A program made the translations under genes and the position numbers. Under the pieces are notes generated by a model. That model had not been told where the DNA came from. It saw only the letters and a program-made list of their open reading frames with translations, and ran no database searches. A stretch of DNA of 48,456 nt from Veillonella sp. GTDB lineage: Bacteria; Bacillota; Negativicutes; Veillonellales; Veillonellaceae. The stretch spans positions 1-48,456 of the forward strand of contig NZ_DXLG01000001.1 in NCBI RefSeq assembly GCF_019414865.1. Direction: 5' to 3'. Below, one piece after another: positions 16,624 to 25,849 of this stretch (positions are counted from its first letter, which is position 1; each line of letters opens with the position of its first letter).

Positions 16624-18838
16624 TTATTTGTTTTTTATTTCATCCCAATCACTTAAATCTGGAAGTTTGTTACTTGTTATAGATTCCTGAATCCAGTAGT
16701 TGATGGAGGTTAAGTTGCAAGATTCTCGTTCGAAGACATATTCGTTGTCCTCGTCTACAGTGGCATAGAGTTGAATGCGTAAGTTTTTACCTTTTTTGCG
16801 CTCGATATAATAGCTAATGCATTGATCATCAATGCTAGAAGGGCGAACCGAAATCATATCATACTTACCATTCGCTACGCCTTCTAAGGCATCCTTAATC
16901 ATTTGATTTGAAAATTCATATTGATTGAGGTAGAAGATATCGTTGTCACAAGTTAATACATATTCTCGAGGTGGCGTAGTATTTTTGTACTGTTTCTCCC
17001 AACTTTCATCAATCACAGGCAATGTAGCATTATCATAGAAGTCTTTAATTAAACCGAGACCTTCAGAAATGGACATTTCTTTAAAGTATCTTATTTCATA
17101 TACTGTAGGCTCTACGTTTTCATCCTGTCTGCTAGTATCCTCAATGTAACCGTATAGATAGATAGTACAAGAGTTTTTGTCTTCATTGTGGAACATAACG
17201 ATACTGTACACATCGTAAATTACGTTTTCTATGGATTGGCGATTATCGTAGATGATAAAGCTGAGATATTTTTGTGTATCCCATTCCCGTTGAATGAAAT
17301 TCCAGTCGTATTTATTGGTGCGCCAACCAGTAGTAGAGTCCTCAAAGATTTCTAATACATCTACGGAGTTTTGAGGCCAAGCAGGGGGCATAGGATTACA
17401 TGTTGTAGAAGATTGCGTTATCCCTTCTTTGTACTGATAATGTCCATCAACGAATTCAAAGGCCTCTAATCGCTCAGAGGCTTCGTCAGGAATTACCAAC
17501 GGCTCACCAGTACCTAACCAATTATCGTTTCTTGTGTTGAGACGTCTGATGCTTTCACGAGCATGCTCGTAAAACGTAACGGCTTGGTCTAAATCAGGTT
17601 CTTTTGTAATGGCACCAATTTCGTAGCAATAGCCGGCGGCCAGTTGCCATAGATGGTCCGCATAGTCATAACTACCGTATCTATCGTAACATTTGCTAGC
17701 CTGATTGACGCACTCTATGGCGGTTCTTATAGCAGGGGTATTACCTTTTTTAAAAGTAAATACATAAGCGAGATATGGCCAAATGGCGTCGAGAGTGTAA
17801 ATAGCTGGTTGTTGTAATAAGTGGGCGATGCGAGATCAGTCTTGAGACTGACCATCGATATTCAATGTGCGAAGAATGATGGCTTGCATTGTAACATAAG
17901 CGTGGTCATTAAAGTCTAAATAATCTGGGCTTATAGCAGCACGCTCGTAGTATCTGAGAGCCTTTTGAATATCCTGAGGGATTCTTTTGTTAGACTCACA
18001 TGGTTTTGCATAGTACTCGGCAGCTTCACGCAAACACATGCCATTATTCATGGCGGCACCGCGTTCAAAATATTCGAGAGCTCGTTCATGCTCCTCGCGA
18101 GACTTACAAATATCGCCAGCTAAATACATCATGAGTGGCAAACCTGCTGCAGCCCCTTCAAAAATGACTTGTTCTTCCATTGCACTATTATCTTGCTCTA
18201 TATAGGTAATGCGTAAGTTGCGGTATGCAATAATAAGGCCTGCTTCGGCGGATTTACGCAACCATTTCTGAGCAATGGTAGTTATTTTATTTGCGAACCT
18301 ACGTTGATCTGCTTGGGCAAACAAGCCTTTTAAGAAACGGACAAAGGTAGATGGTTCACCTTCATTAGCCACCTTTTGAGCCGATGGTAAGATGTGGTAA
18401 TCCCCCCCATTGGAATACATTGGCAATGGCGTAGGTGCAGTAAGAACAACCCTTTTGGGCGCCTTCATAGACGCGCTGGAAGGCTTGGTCCTTTGTCATA
18501 GGCAACTCTTTTTCAATAGTTGGTGTAAGGGCACCTGAGGTACGCATAGCCTGTAAAATAGCGATGGCACTGCCTTTGCGAATAGCTGTATGTAAATAAC
18601 TATACGCCTTTGTGTCATCTTCAGGAAAGCCTGCTTCAATCCAGGTGAACTGAGGGCCAGAATAGACGCGCGCCAAAATAGCTTACACATCGCCAATACC
18701 AGGAATCTTTTGACCTTCCTCGTCAAGTTTCACAAGGGCGTCAAGCTCGGCCTTACCCTCCCAAGCGATATCTTTATTACATTGATGGAATATTTTATTG
18801 AAAGACTGCTGTATTTGATCAGTAAAATAAAAACTCAT
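16624..18838 (-). pseudogene. Broken Sel1-repeat gene, paralogue of the gene at 38010-40379
   Basis: Reading from ATG 18838 (AAGGAGAG site) the product follows the 789-residue paralogue from end to end, but three lesions interrupt it. The first is a TAA stop at 18685-18683, where the paralogue has Tyr (IGDV-stop-AILARVYSG against IADAYALLARIYAG). The second is a +1 frameshift in a run of seven G (18408-18402 on the minus strand); six would keep the frame. The third is a TGA at 17838-17836 after GQSQD, beyond which the frame stays open to 16624. The stretch 17835-17500, which has no start codon, is also coding-like (EPDLDQAVTFYEHARESIRR). Sel1/TPR-like helices (ALEYFERGAAMNNGMCLREA) are visible, and the last 290 residues form the family's unknown C-terminal region. 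The reconstructed length is about 738 codons. Confidence 0.88.
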
Positions 18839-19026
18839 GCTCTCTCCTTGGCATAATATCAGTATAAGCTGATAACATATGTAGTTTCAGTATACTATTA
18901 GTGTTTAGAGGAATACAATATAAATATTCTGAATTTGGAGGGGACTAGGGGAAATCAATAATTGGATTATATATGGATATTAGATGATGAACGAATGTAA
19001 GGATAAGGTGAAAGTTGAGATTTTTC

Positions 19027-19056
19027 TTGACTTTCATTCTATAGAAACATTATAAT
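19027..19056 (+). promoter_or_regulatory. Promoter of the trp operon
   Basis: TTGACT (19027-19032) and TATAAT (19051-19056) are 18 nt apart, immediately upstream of the T-box leader. The preceding part of the gap (18839-19026) shows no gene. Confidence 0.7.
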
Positions 19057-19084
19057 CAGATTATAATTTTATACTCGCCTAAAA

Positions 19085-19388
19085 GAAACCGATGAGGTGG
19101 AGATAAAAATAGGAAATGCACTCACAGAGAGCGGGATTAGCTGAGAACCCGTAGTACGCAGCTTATTAAATGGACCACCGAGGGCGCATGGAACAGAATG
19201 ATTTCATTCCTAGTATGGTGCGACGTCACACGAGCGTTAGTCGTGAGGGATATGTTAGTATCCTGCGAAAGGGGAATGCACAGCATTCAAACAAGGTGGT
19301 ACCGCGATTTATAGCACATACAATCAAATTGTAATAATAGAACTATAAACTCGTCCTTGACGTTATATTGTCATGGGCGAGTTTTTTT
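19085..19388 (+). promoter_or_regulatory. T-box leader controlling trpE (tRNA-Trp sensing)
   Basis: The leader contains the conserved T-box core AAGGTGGTACCGCG (19294-19307), which pairs with the tRNA acceptor end in the antiterminator. A terminator follows: AAACTCGTCC (19347-19356) with GGGCGAGTTT (19375-19384) and a T-run to 19388. A TGG at 19171-19173, followed by ACCACC, is the best candidate for the Trp specifier codon, although I could not fold Stem I by hand with certainty. T-boxes let uncharged tRNA stop termination, so trp transcription should rise on Trp starvation. The downstream gene (trpE) supports the specificity. Confidence 0.9.
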
Positions 19389-19415
19389 ATTGGCAAATGC
19401 CAGATGGAGGTTCTC

Positions 19416-20885
19416 ATGATTTTTCCTAGTTTAGACCGTGTGAAAGCTATCGCACCGGGCTACGATATCGTGCCTGTATATATGGAAATTTTATCCGACG
19501 TACGCACACCGATTAGCGTGTTGAAAGCGTTAAAACAAGTGAGTAGTCATACGTACTTGCTTGAAAGTGCGGATAATAGTAATCATTGGGGTCGTTACTC
19601 CTTCTTGGGCTATGATCCTAAAATCGAGCTATTCTGCAAAAACCATAAAATGACTATTAAAGATGGTACTACTCGCACCTTCGAGTGCTCTGATCCTGCT
19701 GCGGAAATTCGCAATATTTTGAGCCAATATAAAAGCCCTCGCCTAGAAGAGTTACCAACCTTCACAGGTGGCTTTGTAGGGTACTTTGCTTGCGAATACA
19801 TTCGCTACATCGAGCCAACATTGGACTTCCCAACACCAGATGATGATTCTGCCATGGTAAACGATGTAGACCTTATGCTCTTTGATAAGGTTATCGCATT
19901 CGACCATTATAAAAATAAAATCTATTTGATCGCTAACATTAGCACAAGCGATTTGGAACGTAACTACAACAAGGCTGAGCTTGAGTTGAAAGCATTAGCT
20001 GATCTCGTTGTAAATGGCAAAGAGGCAGATGTGCCAAAAGGCGTTCTTAAAACAGAGTTTACCTCTGAGTTCACAAAGGACGAGTTCGAAGCCGTTGTTA
20101 AAAAGACACAGCACTACATCAAAGAAGGGGATATCTTCCAATGTGTTGTATCTAACCGCCGCGAAGCCGAGTTTGAAGGCAGCTTGTTAAATGCATACCG
20201 TGTATTGCGTACATTGAACCCATCGCCATACATGTTCTACCTATCTGGTGGCGATGTAGAGCTTACAGGTGCCTCTCCAGAAACATTGGTAAAATTGACA
20301 GATGGTAAGATGTACACCTTCCCAATTGCGGGCACAATGCGCCGTGGCAAAAACGAAGCAGAGGACCTTGCGATTGAAGAAAAACTCATTAACGACGAAA
20401 AAGAGTTGGCTGAGCATAATATGCTCGTTGACCTTGGCCGTAACGACTTAGGTAAAATCTCTAAATTTGGTTCCGTGAAAGTAGAGGCGTTACATATGTT
20501 GCAACGTTTCTCCCATGTAATTCACATTACATCTACTGTAAGCGGTGACATTCAAGACGGCAAAGATGCATTGGATGCTATCGGTGCTACATTGCCAGCC
20601 GGAACATTGTCTGGGGCTCCTAAAATTCGTGCTATCGAGATTTTACACGAACTAGAAAAAAGCCCACGCGGTGTATACGGCGGCGCTGTAGGTTACATTG
20701 ATTTCTCCGGTAACATGGACGTATGTATCGGTATCCGCATGGCTATGAATAAAGGCGGTAAGGTCTATGTTCGCGCTGGCGCAGGTATCGTTCGCGATAG
20801 CGTACCTGCTAGTGAATACAATGAAACTTTGATTAAAGGCCAATCCATGATTTCCGCAATTACAGATGCACAGGAGGTAGAATAA
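19416..20885 (+). CDS. trpE: Anthranilate synthase component I
   Basis: The 489-residue chorismate-using enzyme makes anthranilate from chorismate with ammonia supplied by TrpG, the first step of Trp synthesis. It has the feedback-inhibition motif LLES (SHTYLLESAD), the conserved FQCVVSNRREAEF block, GASPETLVKL, the catalytic PIAGTMRRG and the final YVRAGAGIVRDS. The start is ATG 19416 behind GGAGG; an upstream in-frame start at 19368 would lie inside the terminator hairpin of the T-box. It overlaps trpG by one nt (TAATG), so the two subunits are translationally coupled. p-Aminobenzoate synthase is the alternative, but the operon settles it. Confidence 0.95.
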   Translation: MIFPSLDRVKAIAPGYDIVPVYMEILSDVRTPISVLKALKQVSSHTYLLESADNSNHWGRYSFLGYDPKIELFCKNHKMTIKDGTTRTFECSDPAAEIRNILSQYKSPRLEELPTFTGGFVGYFACEYIRYIEPTLDFPTPDDDSAMVNDVDLMLFDKVIAFDHYKNKIYLIANISTSDLERNYNKAELELKALADLVVNGKEADVPKGVLKTEFTSEFTKDEFEAVVKKTQHYIKEGDIFQCVVSNRREAEFEGSLLNAYRVLRTLNPSPYMFYLSGGDVELTGASPETLVKLTDGKMYTFPIAGTMRRGKNEAEDLAIEEKLINDEKELAEHNMLVDLGRNDLGKISKFGSVKVEALHMLQRFSHVIHITSTVSGDIQDGKDALDAIGATLPAGTLSGAPKIRAIEILHELEKSPRGVYGGAVGYIDFSGNMDVCIGIRMAMNKGGKVYVRAGAGIVRDSVPASEYNETLIKGQSMISAITDAQEVE

Positions 20886-21451
20886 TGGTACTCCTTATAG
20901 ATAATTACGATAGCTTCTCCTTCAATTTATACCAATTAGTAGGCTCTATCGATCCAGATATTAAAGTCATCCGCAGTGATGAATTAACAGTTGAAGAAAT
21001 CCGCGCTTTGAAACCAGACTGTGTGATACTTTCACCAGGACCTGGCAGACCAGCTGATGCGGGCGTATATGAAGACCTATTGCGCGAATGCAAAGGTGAA
21101 TTCCCAATTCTTGGCGTATGCCTTGGACACCAAGCCATTGGCGAAGTGTTCGGCGGCACCGTTTCCTACGCAAAACAAGTAATGCACGGCAAACAAAGCG
21201 TAGCAAAACAAGTACACCCATCCAAAATCCTTAAAGGTGTACCAGAACAATTCGAAGTCGCTCGCTACCACTCCTTGGCGATTGTAGACGAAACAATCCC
21301 AAGCGAACTCATCGTCACATCCATTACAGACGACGGCGAAGTAATGAGCGTAGAACACAAAGACTACCCAATCTACGGCGTGCAATTCCATCCGGAATCC
21401 ATCATGACGCCAAACGGGGAACAAATGATTCGCAATTTCTTAGAAAAATAA
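20885..21451 (+). CDS. trpG: Anthranilate synthase component II (glutamine amidotransferase)
   Basis: The 188-residue class I glutamine amidotransferase contains the nucleophile Cys in GVCLGHQAIGE, the oxyanion motif LSPGPGRP, and the His-Glu pair in GVQFHPESIMT. It releases ammonia from glutamine for TrpE. It begins at the ATG overlapping the trpE stop, and its ribosome site (AGGAGG) lies in the trpE end. It could also serve PabB elsewhere, as in other Firmicutes (known for the family, not shown here). A 518-bp repeat-rich gap separates it from trpD. Confidence 0.94.
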   Translation: MVLLIDNYDSFSFNLYQLVGSIDPDIKVIRSDELTVEEIRALKPDCVILSPGPGRPADAGVYEDLLRECKGEFPILGVCLGHQAIGEVFGGTVSYAKQVMHGKQSVAKQVHPSKILKGVPEQFEVARYHSLAIVDETIPSELIVTSITDDGEVMSVEHKDYPIYGVQFHPESIMTPNGEQMIRNFLEK

Positions 21452-21466
21452 CCTCTGTTTGTATTC

Positions 21467-21621
21467 GAGGGGCTATTTATAAGTCTTAGAATGATAGAGC
21501 AGAAATAAGGTCTCTCGGAACTCCAAGTGGCCACCACCTCACTACGTGAGGCCGCCAAGTCGTTCCTTAAGACCTTATTTCCTGCCAACTCTACCTTGGC
21601 ATTACCTAATAATAGCCCCTC
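21467..21621. repeat. Large nested palindrome, element A, in the trpG-trpD gap
   Basis: The outer ends GAGGGGCTATT (21467-21477) and AATAGCCCCTC (21611-21621) are perfect inverted repeats. Inside are AAATAAGGTCT (21503-21513) with AGACCTTATTT (21570-21580), GGAAC with GTTCC, and CCTCAC with GTGAGG around TAC at the tip. The core, read on the minus strand, contains CGACTTGGCG and later GGTGGCCACTTGGAG, shared with element D at 21793-21952 in the other orientation. It has no coding potential. It may be a REP- or MITE-like repeat or an RNA structure in the operon mRNA. Confidence 0.7.
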
Positions 21622-21693
21622 TACAATACATATCGTAAACTGTAGCCATATTTTCTAAAGAAATATGCGAATCAGAACCCCTTATCTAAGAAG

Positions 21694-21773
21694 TGGTGGT
21701 GCGCAGCACCACCATTCCCACCCCCTATAAAGGAATGACCTGTGCATTACTCTATATAATGCGCAGGATCATT
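21694..21773. repeat. Two smaller hairpins between the large palindromes
   Basis: TGGTGGTGC (21694-21702) pairs with GCACCACCA (21706-21714). AATGACCTGTGCATT (21734-21748) pairs with AATGCGCAGGATCATT (21758-21773) with few mismatches. Neither has a T-run. Together with the two large elements, four hairpins occupy most of the trpG-trpD gap. Confidence 0.6.
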
Positions 21774-21792
21774 TGATAATAGTTTGTTTGAG

Positions 21793-21952
21793 GGATATCT
21801 ATTAAATTGGTATGATTTTGCTGATAGGTGCGATTGGGTTATGTGTGAAGCCGACTTGGCGCCCCGCATAGCGGGGGGTGGCCTCTTGGAGGCTGAGGGC
21901 ATGACCCAATCGGTACAGCCTAGGTAGAATGGTATTAATTTAATAGATATCC
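21793..21952. repeat. Large nested palindrome, element D, just before trpD
   Basis: The ends GGATATCTATTAAATT (21793-21808) and AATTTAATAGATATCC (21937-21952) are a perfect 16-bp inverted repeat. Inside, GATTGGGT (21832-21839) pairs with ACCCAATC (21904-21911). The core carries CGACTTGGCG (21852-21861) and GGTGGCCTCTTGGAG (21877-21891), the same blocks as element A in inverted orientation. It ends 17 nt before the trpD ATG, so a folded mRNA could affect trpD translation. Confidence 0.7.
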
Positions 21953-21969
21953 TAAAAAGGAGATTTAAA

Positions 21970-22980
21970 ATGATTAAAGACGCATTATATGCAGTAACGC
22001 ATGGTCAAGATTTATCCTACGACCTTGCTAAAGATACAATGAATAAAATTATGAGCGGCGAGGTAGACGAGGTTCCTATGGCTGGTTTCTTGTGCGCTCT
22101 TGCAGCGAAAGGGCCTACTGTAGATGAGGTTACGGCTTTTGCTGAGGTTATGCGCGAGAAGGCTGGTTCTGTGCCTCATGAAGGTACTGTTGTGGAAATC
22201 GTAGGTACTGGCGGCGATGAAGCTAATACATTTAACATTTCTACTACATCTGGTTTTATCATTTCTGCAGCAGGTATTCCTGTAGCGAAACATGGTAACC
22301 GCAGTGTATCTAGTAAATGTGGCGCAGCTGATTTGATCGAAGCATTGGGCGCTAAACTAGAGCTTAACGGTGAACAAAATGAGGCAGTCCTCAACAAAGC
22401 CAATATGTGCTTCATGTTTGCTCCTGTATACCACCAAGCTATGAAGTATGCTGGCCCTGTACGTAAGGCGTTAGGCGTTCGTACTGTGTTCAACATCCTT
22501 GGACCATTGGCGAATCCAGCAGGTGCTACTGTGGAGTTGATGGGCGTTTACGATAAATCTTTGGTAGAGCCATTGGCTCGCGTATTGGCTAACCTTGGGG
22601 TTAAACGCGGTGCTGTGGTACACGGATTCGACGGTCTTGATGAAATTACAGCTACTAACAAAACGTACGTATGCGAAATTAATAATGGTACTTTCACAAG
22701 CTACGAATTCGATCCTAAGGACTATGGTTTCGAATACGCCGATAAAACTGAGCTAGAAGGTGGCGATGCTACGGTAAATGCTGAGATTACTCGTCACGTT
22801 CTCGGTGGTGAACAAGGCGGTAAACGCACGGCGGTTCTCCTCAATGCTGGCATGGCGATTTACCTCGCTAAAGAGGGGCTTACATTGGCAGAGGGCATTG
22901 AAGAGGCGAAAAACATGATCGACTCTGGTAAGGCTCTTGCTACAATGGAACAGTTTGTGAAAGCAACCCAAGAGGTATAA
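21970..22980 (+). CDS. trpD: Anthranilate phosphoribosyltransferase
   Basis: The 336-residue enzyme joins anthranilate and PRPP to give phosphoribosyl-anthranilate. The PRPP-binding glycine loop is GTGGDEANTFNIST, followed by KHGNRSVSSKCGAADLIEALG and a metal-binding pattern (DEITAT) further on. The length is normal for stand-alone TrpD, so the amidotransferase is not fused to it. AAAAGGAG precedes the ATG. It follows the 518-bp gap but is presumably still in the operon, since no terminator with a T-run is seen after trpG. trpCF starts 3 nt after its stop. Confidence 0.95.
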   Translation: MIKDALYAVTHGQDLSYDLAKDTMNKIMSGEVDEVPMAGFLCALAAKGPTVDEVTAFAEVMREKAGSVPHEGTVVEIVGTGGDEANTFNISTTSGFIISAAGIPVAKHGNRSVSSKCGAADLIEALGAKLELNGEQNEAVLNKANMCFMFAPVYHQAMKYAGPVRKALGVRTVFNILGPLANPAGATVELMGVYDKSLVEPLARVLANLGVKRGAVVHGFDGLDEITATNKTYVCEINNGTFTSYEFDPKDYGFEYADKTELEGGDATVNAEITRHVLGGEQGGKRTAVLLNAGMAIYLAKEGLTLAEGIEEAKNMIDSGKALATMEQFVKATQEV

Positions 22981-22983
22981 CCA

Positions 22984-24483
22984 TTGATTTTAGATAAGAT
23001 TGTAGAGGCTACTAAAATTCGAGTGGCCAAAGAAAAAGAGGTGGAAACGCCTGAGACTGTAAAAGCAGCGGCTTTGGCGTTACCATCTGATACAGGATTT
23101 CCTTTTGAAGCAGCCCTTCGCCAGCAAGACTTTAACTTCATTTGTGAAGTAAAGAAGGCATCTCCATCAAAAGGCATCATAGCAGAGCACTTCCCGTATT
23201 TAGATATCGCCAAAGAATATGAGATTGCTGGTGCAGCAGCCATTTCTGTACTGACGGAGCCAGACTTCTTTAAAGGTGATAAAAAATACTTACAAGAAAT
23301 CGCTAGTACCGTAAAAATTCCAGTCCTTCGTAAGGACTTCATCATTGATGAATACCAAATCTACCAAGCAAAGGTATGGGGCGCTAGTGCAATCCTATTA
23401 ATCTGTGCATGCCTCGATGTGCCAACATTGACTAAGTTCCGTGAGTTAGCTGACTCTCTTGGTTTGTCTTCCTTGGTTGAGGCTCACGACGAAAAAGAAG
23501 TACAAATGGCTATTGATTGCGGTGCCCGCATTATTGGCGTTAACAACCGTAATTTAAAAGACTTCACCGTAGACGTACAAAATAGTGTACGCTTGCGCAA
23601 TCTCGTTCAAGACGATGTGATCTTTGTATCTGAAAGCGGTCTAGAAACGCCAGAGGATATCCAAGTGCTGCGGGATAACAATATCGGTGTAGCCTTGATG
23701 GGTGAAACGTTTATGCGTTCTCCTAACAAGGTTGAAAAGTTGGCATATCTCTATGGCCCCACATACTACACGCCAAAGGTTAAGATGTGTGGCATCTCTA
23801 AAGTAGAAACAATCCCTGCAGTAGTAGAGGCAAAACCAGATTATATGGGCCTTGTATTTGCACCGAGCAAACGGCAAGTGACGGTAGACCAAGCTAAAAC
23901 ATTAGTGGAAGAACTTCATAAACAATACGCAAAAACATATGGTGTAGTTGAAGTGCCAATGAATGCTGAAACAGTACAAGATAGTAAGGAATTTGTCCAA
24001 GAAAATCCTAGTTTTGAGAATATTAAAACGGTAGGTGTCTTCGTCAATGAAACATTAGATAATCTCGTTACAATCGCTAAAGAAGTCAATCTTGACGCAG
24101 TGCAATTGCACGGCGATGAAGATGAAGCTTTCATCCAATCTCTCAAAGAGAAAACAGATGTAGAGGTTTGGAAGGCTGTTCAAATCTGCAGCGCTGCAGA
24201 TGCAGAAGCGTGGATCGATAGCAGTGCGGATATGTTATTATTTGATGCGTACCACAAGGACGAGCGCGGCGGTACGGGCGAAGTATTCGACTGGTCTTGC
24301 TTAGATGAGTTTGAACGTCCGTTTATGCTCGCAGGTGGTATCGACAGTACTAACGTGGCACGTGCTATCCGCACAGTTCGCCCTTATGGCATAGATATTA
24401 GTAGCGGCATTGAAACAAATGGCGTGAAAGACGATGAGAAAATTAAAGCTTTCACAAACATCGTGAGAACCATAGCTCACTAA
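22984..24483 (+). CDS. trpCF: Bifunctional TrpC-TrpF fusion (IGPS and PRA isomerase)
   Basis: The 499-residue protein fuses two TIM barrels. Residues 1-258 are indole-3-glycerol-phosphate synthase (CEVKKASPSKG, VLRKDFIIDEYQI, GVNNRNLKDF, SESGL). Residues 262-499 are phosphoribosylanthranilate isomerase (KMCGISK with the catalytic Cys269, LVFAPSKRQV, AVQLHGDED, LFDAYHKDERGGTG with the catalytic Asp). The order C then F is as in E. coli. The TrpF part carries an acidic insertion of some 25 residues between EELHKQYAK and NIKTVGVFVN, where most TrpF proteins are short. The start is TTG at 22984, with AAGAGGT at the trpD end as ribosome site. Confidence 0.93.
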   Translation: MILDKIVEATKIRVAKEKEVETPETVKAAALALPSDTGFPFEAALRQQDFNFICEVKKASPSKGIIAEHFPYLDIAKEYEIAGAAAISVLTEPDFFKGDKKYLQEIASTVKIPVLRKDFIIDEYQIYQAKVWGASAILLICACLDVPTLTKFRELADSLGLSSLVEAHDEKEVQMAIDCGARIIGVNNRNLKDFTVDVQNSVRLRNLVQDDVIFVSESGLETPEDIQVLRDNNIGVALMGETFMRSPNKVEKLAYLYGPTYYTPKVKMCGISKVETIPAVVEAKPDYMGLVFAPSKRQVTVDQAKTLVEELHKQYAKTYGVVEVPMNAETVQDSKEFVQENPSFENIKTVGVFVNETLDNLVTIAKEVNLDAVQLHGDEDEAFIQSLKEKTDVEVWKAVQICSAADAEAWIDSSADMLLFDAYHKDERGGTGEVFDWSCLDEFERPFMLAGGIDSTNVARAIRTVRPYGIDISSGIETNGVKDDEKIKAFTNIVRTIAH

Positions 24484-24655
24484 ATGTTGAGAGAATAAGG
24501 CCTATTATAGGCGAGTAATCATAGAAAATACATAAATCTAAGATATAATAATATTTTAGACACATCCGATGGAATTCATCGATTGTTGAGATAGATACCA
24601 ATAGCAACGTTATACAGGCGTGCTAGCAGGAATGGTATATGGAAAGGTAAGTTAT

Positions 24656-25849
24656 ATGAGTGAACAAAGACATGGTTATTTTGGCTCCTTCGGTGGCCAA
24701 TTTATGCCAGAAACATTGATGAATGCAGTCATCGAATTGGAAGAGGCATACAACAAGTACAAAGATGATCCTGATTTCGTGCGCGAACTTGAGGATTTAC
24801 ACAAAAAATATACAGGTCGTCCATCCCTTTTATACTATGCAGATCGCATGACAAAAGACCTTGGTGGTGCCAAAATTTATTTGAAACGTGAAGATTTGAA
24901 CCATACTGGGTCTCACAAATTGAACAATGTAATCGGTCAAATGTTATTGGCAAAACGCATGGGTAAAACTCGTGTTATTGCTGAAACTGGTGCAGGTCAA
25001 CACGGCGTGGCAACAGCTACTATTGCTGCGTTGATGGGCATGGAATGTGAAGTATACATGGGTGCTGAAGATTGTGAACGTCAAGCGCTTAACGTATACC
25101 GTATGGAGTTATTAGGTACTAAAGTGCATCCTGTAACAAGTGGTACTAGTACGTTAAAAGATGCTGTTTCTGAAGCATTGCGCGAATGGACAAACCGCAT
25201 GTCCGATACGCACTATGTATTGGGCTCTGTTATGGGTGCGCATCCATTCCCTATGATCGTTCGTGACTTCCAATCTATCATCAGCCGTGAAGCACGTGAG
25301 CAAATCCTTGAAGCAGAAGGCAAATTGCCAACAGCTGTTATGGCTTGCGTAGGCGGGGGATCCAATGCGATGGGCATGTTCTATCACTTCATTCCTGATG
25401 AAGAGGTTCGCCTCATCGGTTGTGAAGCCGCTGGTCGTGGTGTTGATACAGAGGAACATGCAGCAACAATCGCAAAAGGTTCCGTGGGTATCTTCCATGG
25501 CATGAAATCTTACTTCTGCCAAGACGAAGACGGCCAAATTGCTCCAGTATACTCTATCTCTGCAGGCCTTGATTACCCTGGCATCGGACCTGAACATGCG
25601 TACTTGCACGATAGCGGTCGTGCTGAATACGTGCCTGTAACGGATGATGAAGCAGTGGATGCATTCGAATACTTGTCTCGTTTAGAAGGTATTATTCCAG
25701 CTATTGAAAGTGCTCATGCAGTGGCACATGCTCGTAAAATTGCTCCAACCATGAGCAAGGATGATATCATTATTATTTGTTTATCTGGTCGCGGTGACAA
25801 AGACGTAGCGGCTATGGCGAAATATAGAGGGGTGGATCTTCATGAGTAA
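24656..25849 (+). CDS. trpB: Tryptophan synthase beta chain
   Basis: The 397-residue PLP enzyme condenses indole with serine. The PLP lysine is in HTGSHKLNN, the phosphate loop is CVGGGSNAMG, and the alpha-subunit COMM-like region is present, so this is the TrpB1 type. ATG 24656 (GGAAAGG site) is preferred over an in-frame GTG at 24620. The 172-nt gap after trpCF contains a short hairpin (CGATG/CATCG near 24569) and a TATAATA that could be an internal promoter, but without a convincing -35. It overlaps trpA by 8 nt. Confidence 0.96.
   Translation: MSEQRHGYFGSFGGQFMPETLMNAVIELEEAYNKYKDDPDFVRELEDLHKKYTGRPSLLYYADRMTKDLGGAKIYLKREDLNHTGSHKLNNVIGQMLLAKRMGKTRVIAETGAGQHGVATATIAALMGMECEVYMGAEDCERQALNVYRMELLGTKVHPVTSGTSTLKDAVSEALREWTNRMSDTHYVLGSVMGAHPFPMIVRDFQSIISREAREQILEAEGKLPTAVMACVGGGSNAMGMFYHFIPDEEVRLIGCEAAGRGVDTEEHAATIAKGSVGIFHGMKSYFCQDEDGQIAPVYSISAGLDYPGIGPEHAYLHDSGRAEYVPVTDDEAVDAFEYLSRLEGIIPAIESAHAVAHARKIAPTMSKDDIIIICLSGRGDKDVAAMAKYRGVDLHE

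Noticed and set aside
21452..21969. CRISPR array or tRNA gene in the trpG-trpD gap
   Set aside because: There are no regularly spaced direct repeats and no cloverleaf. The structures are inverted repeats of unequal size.
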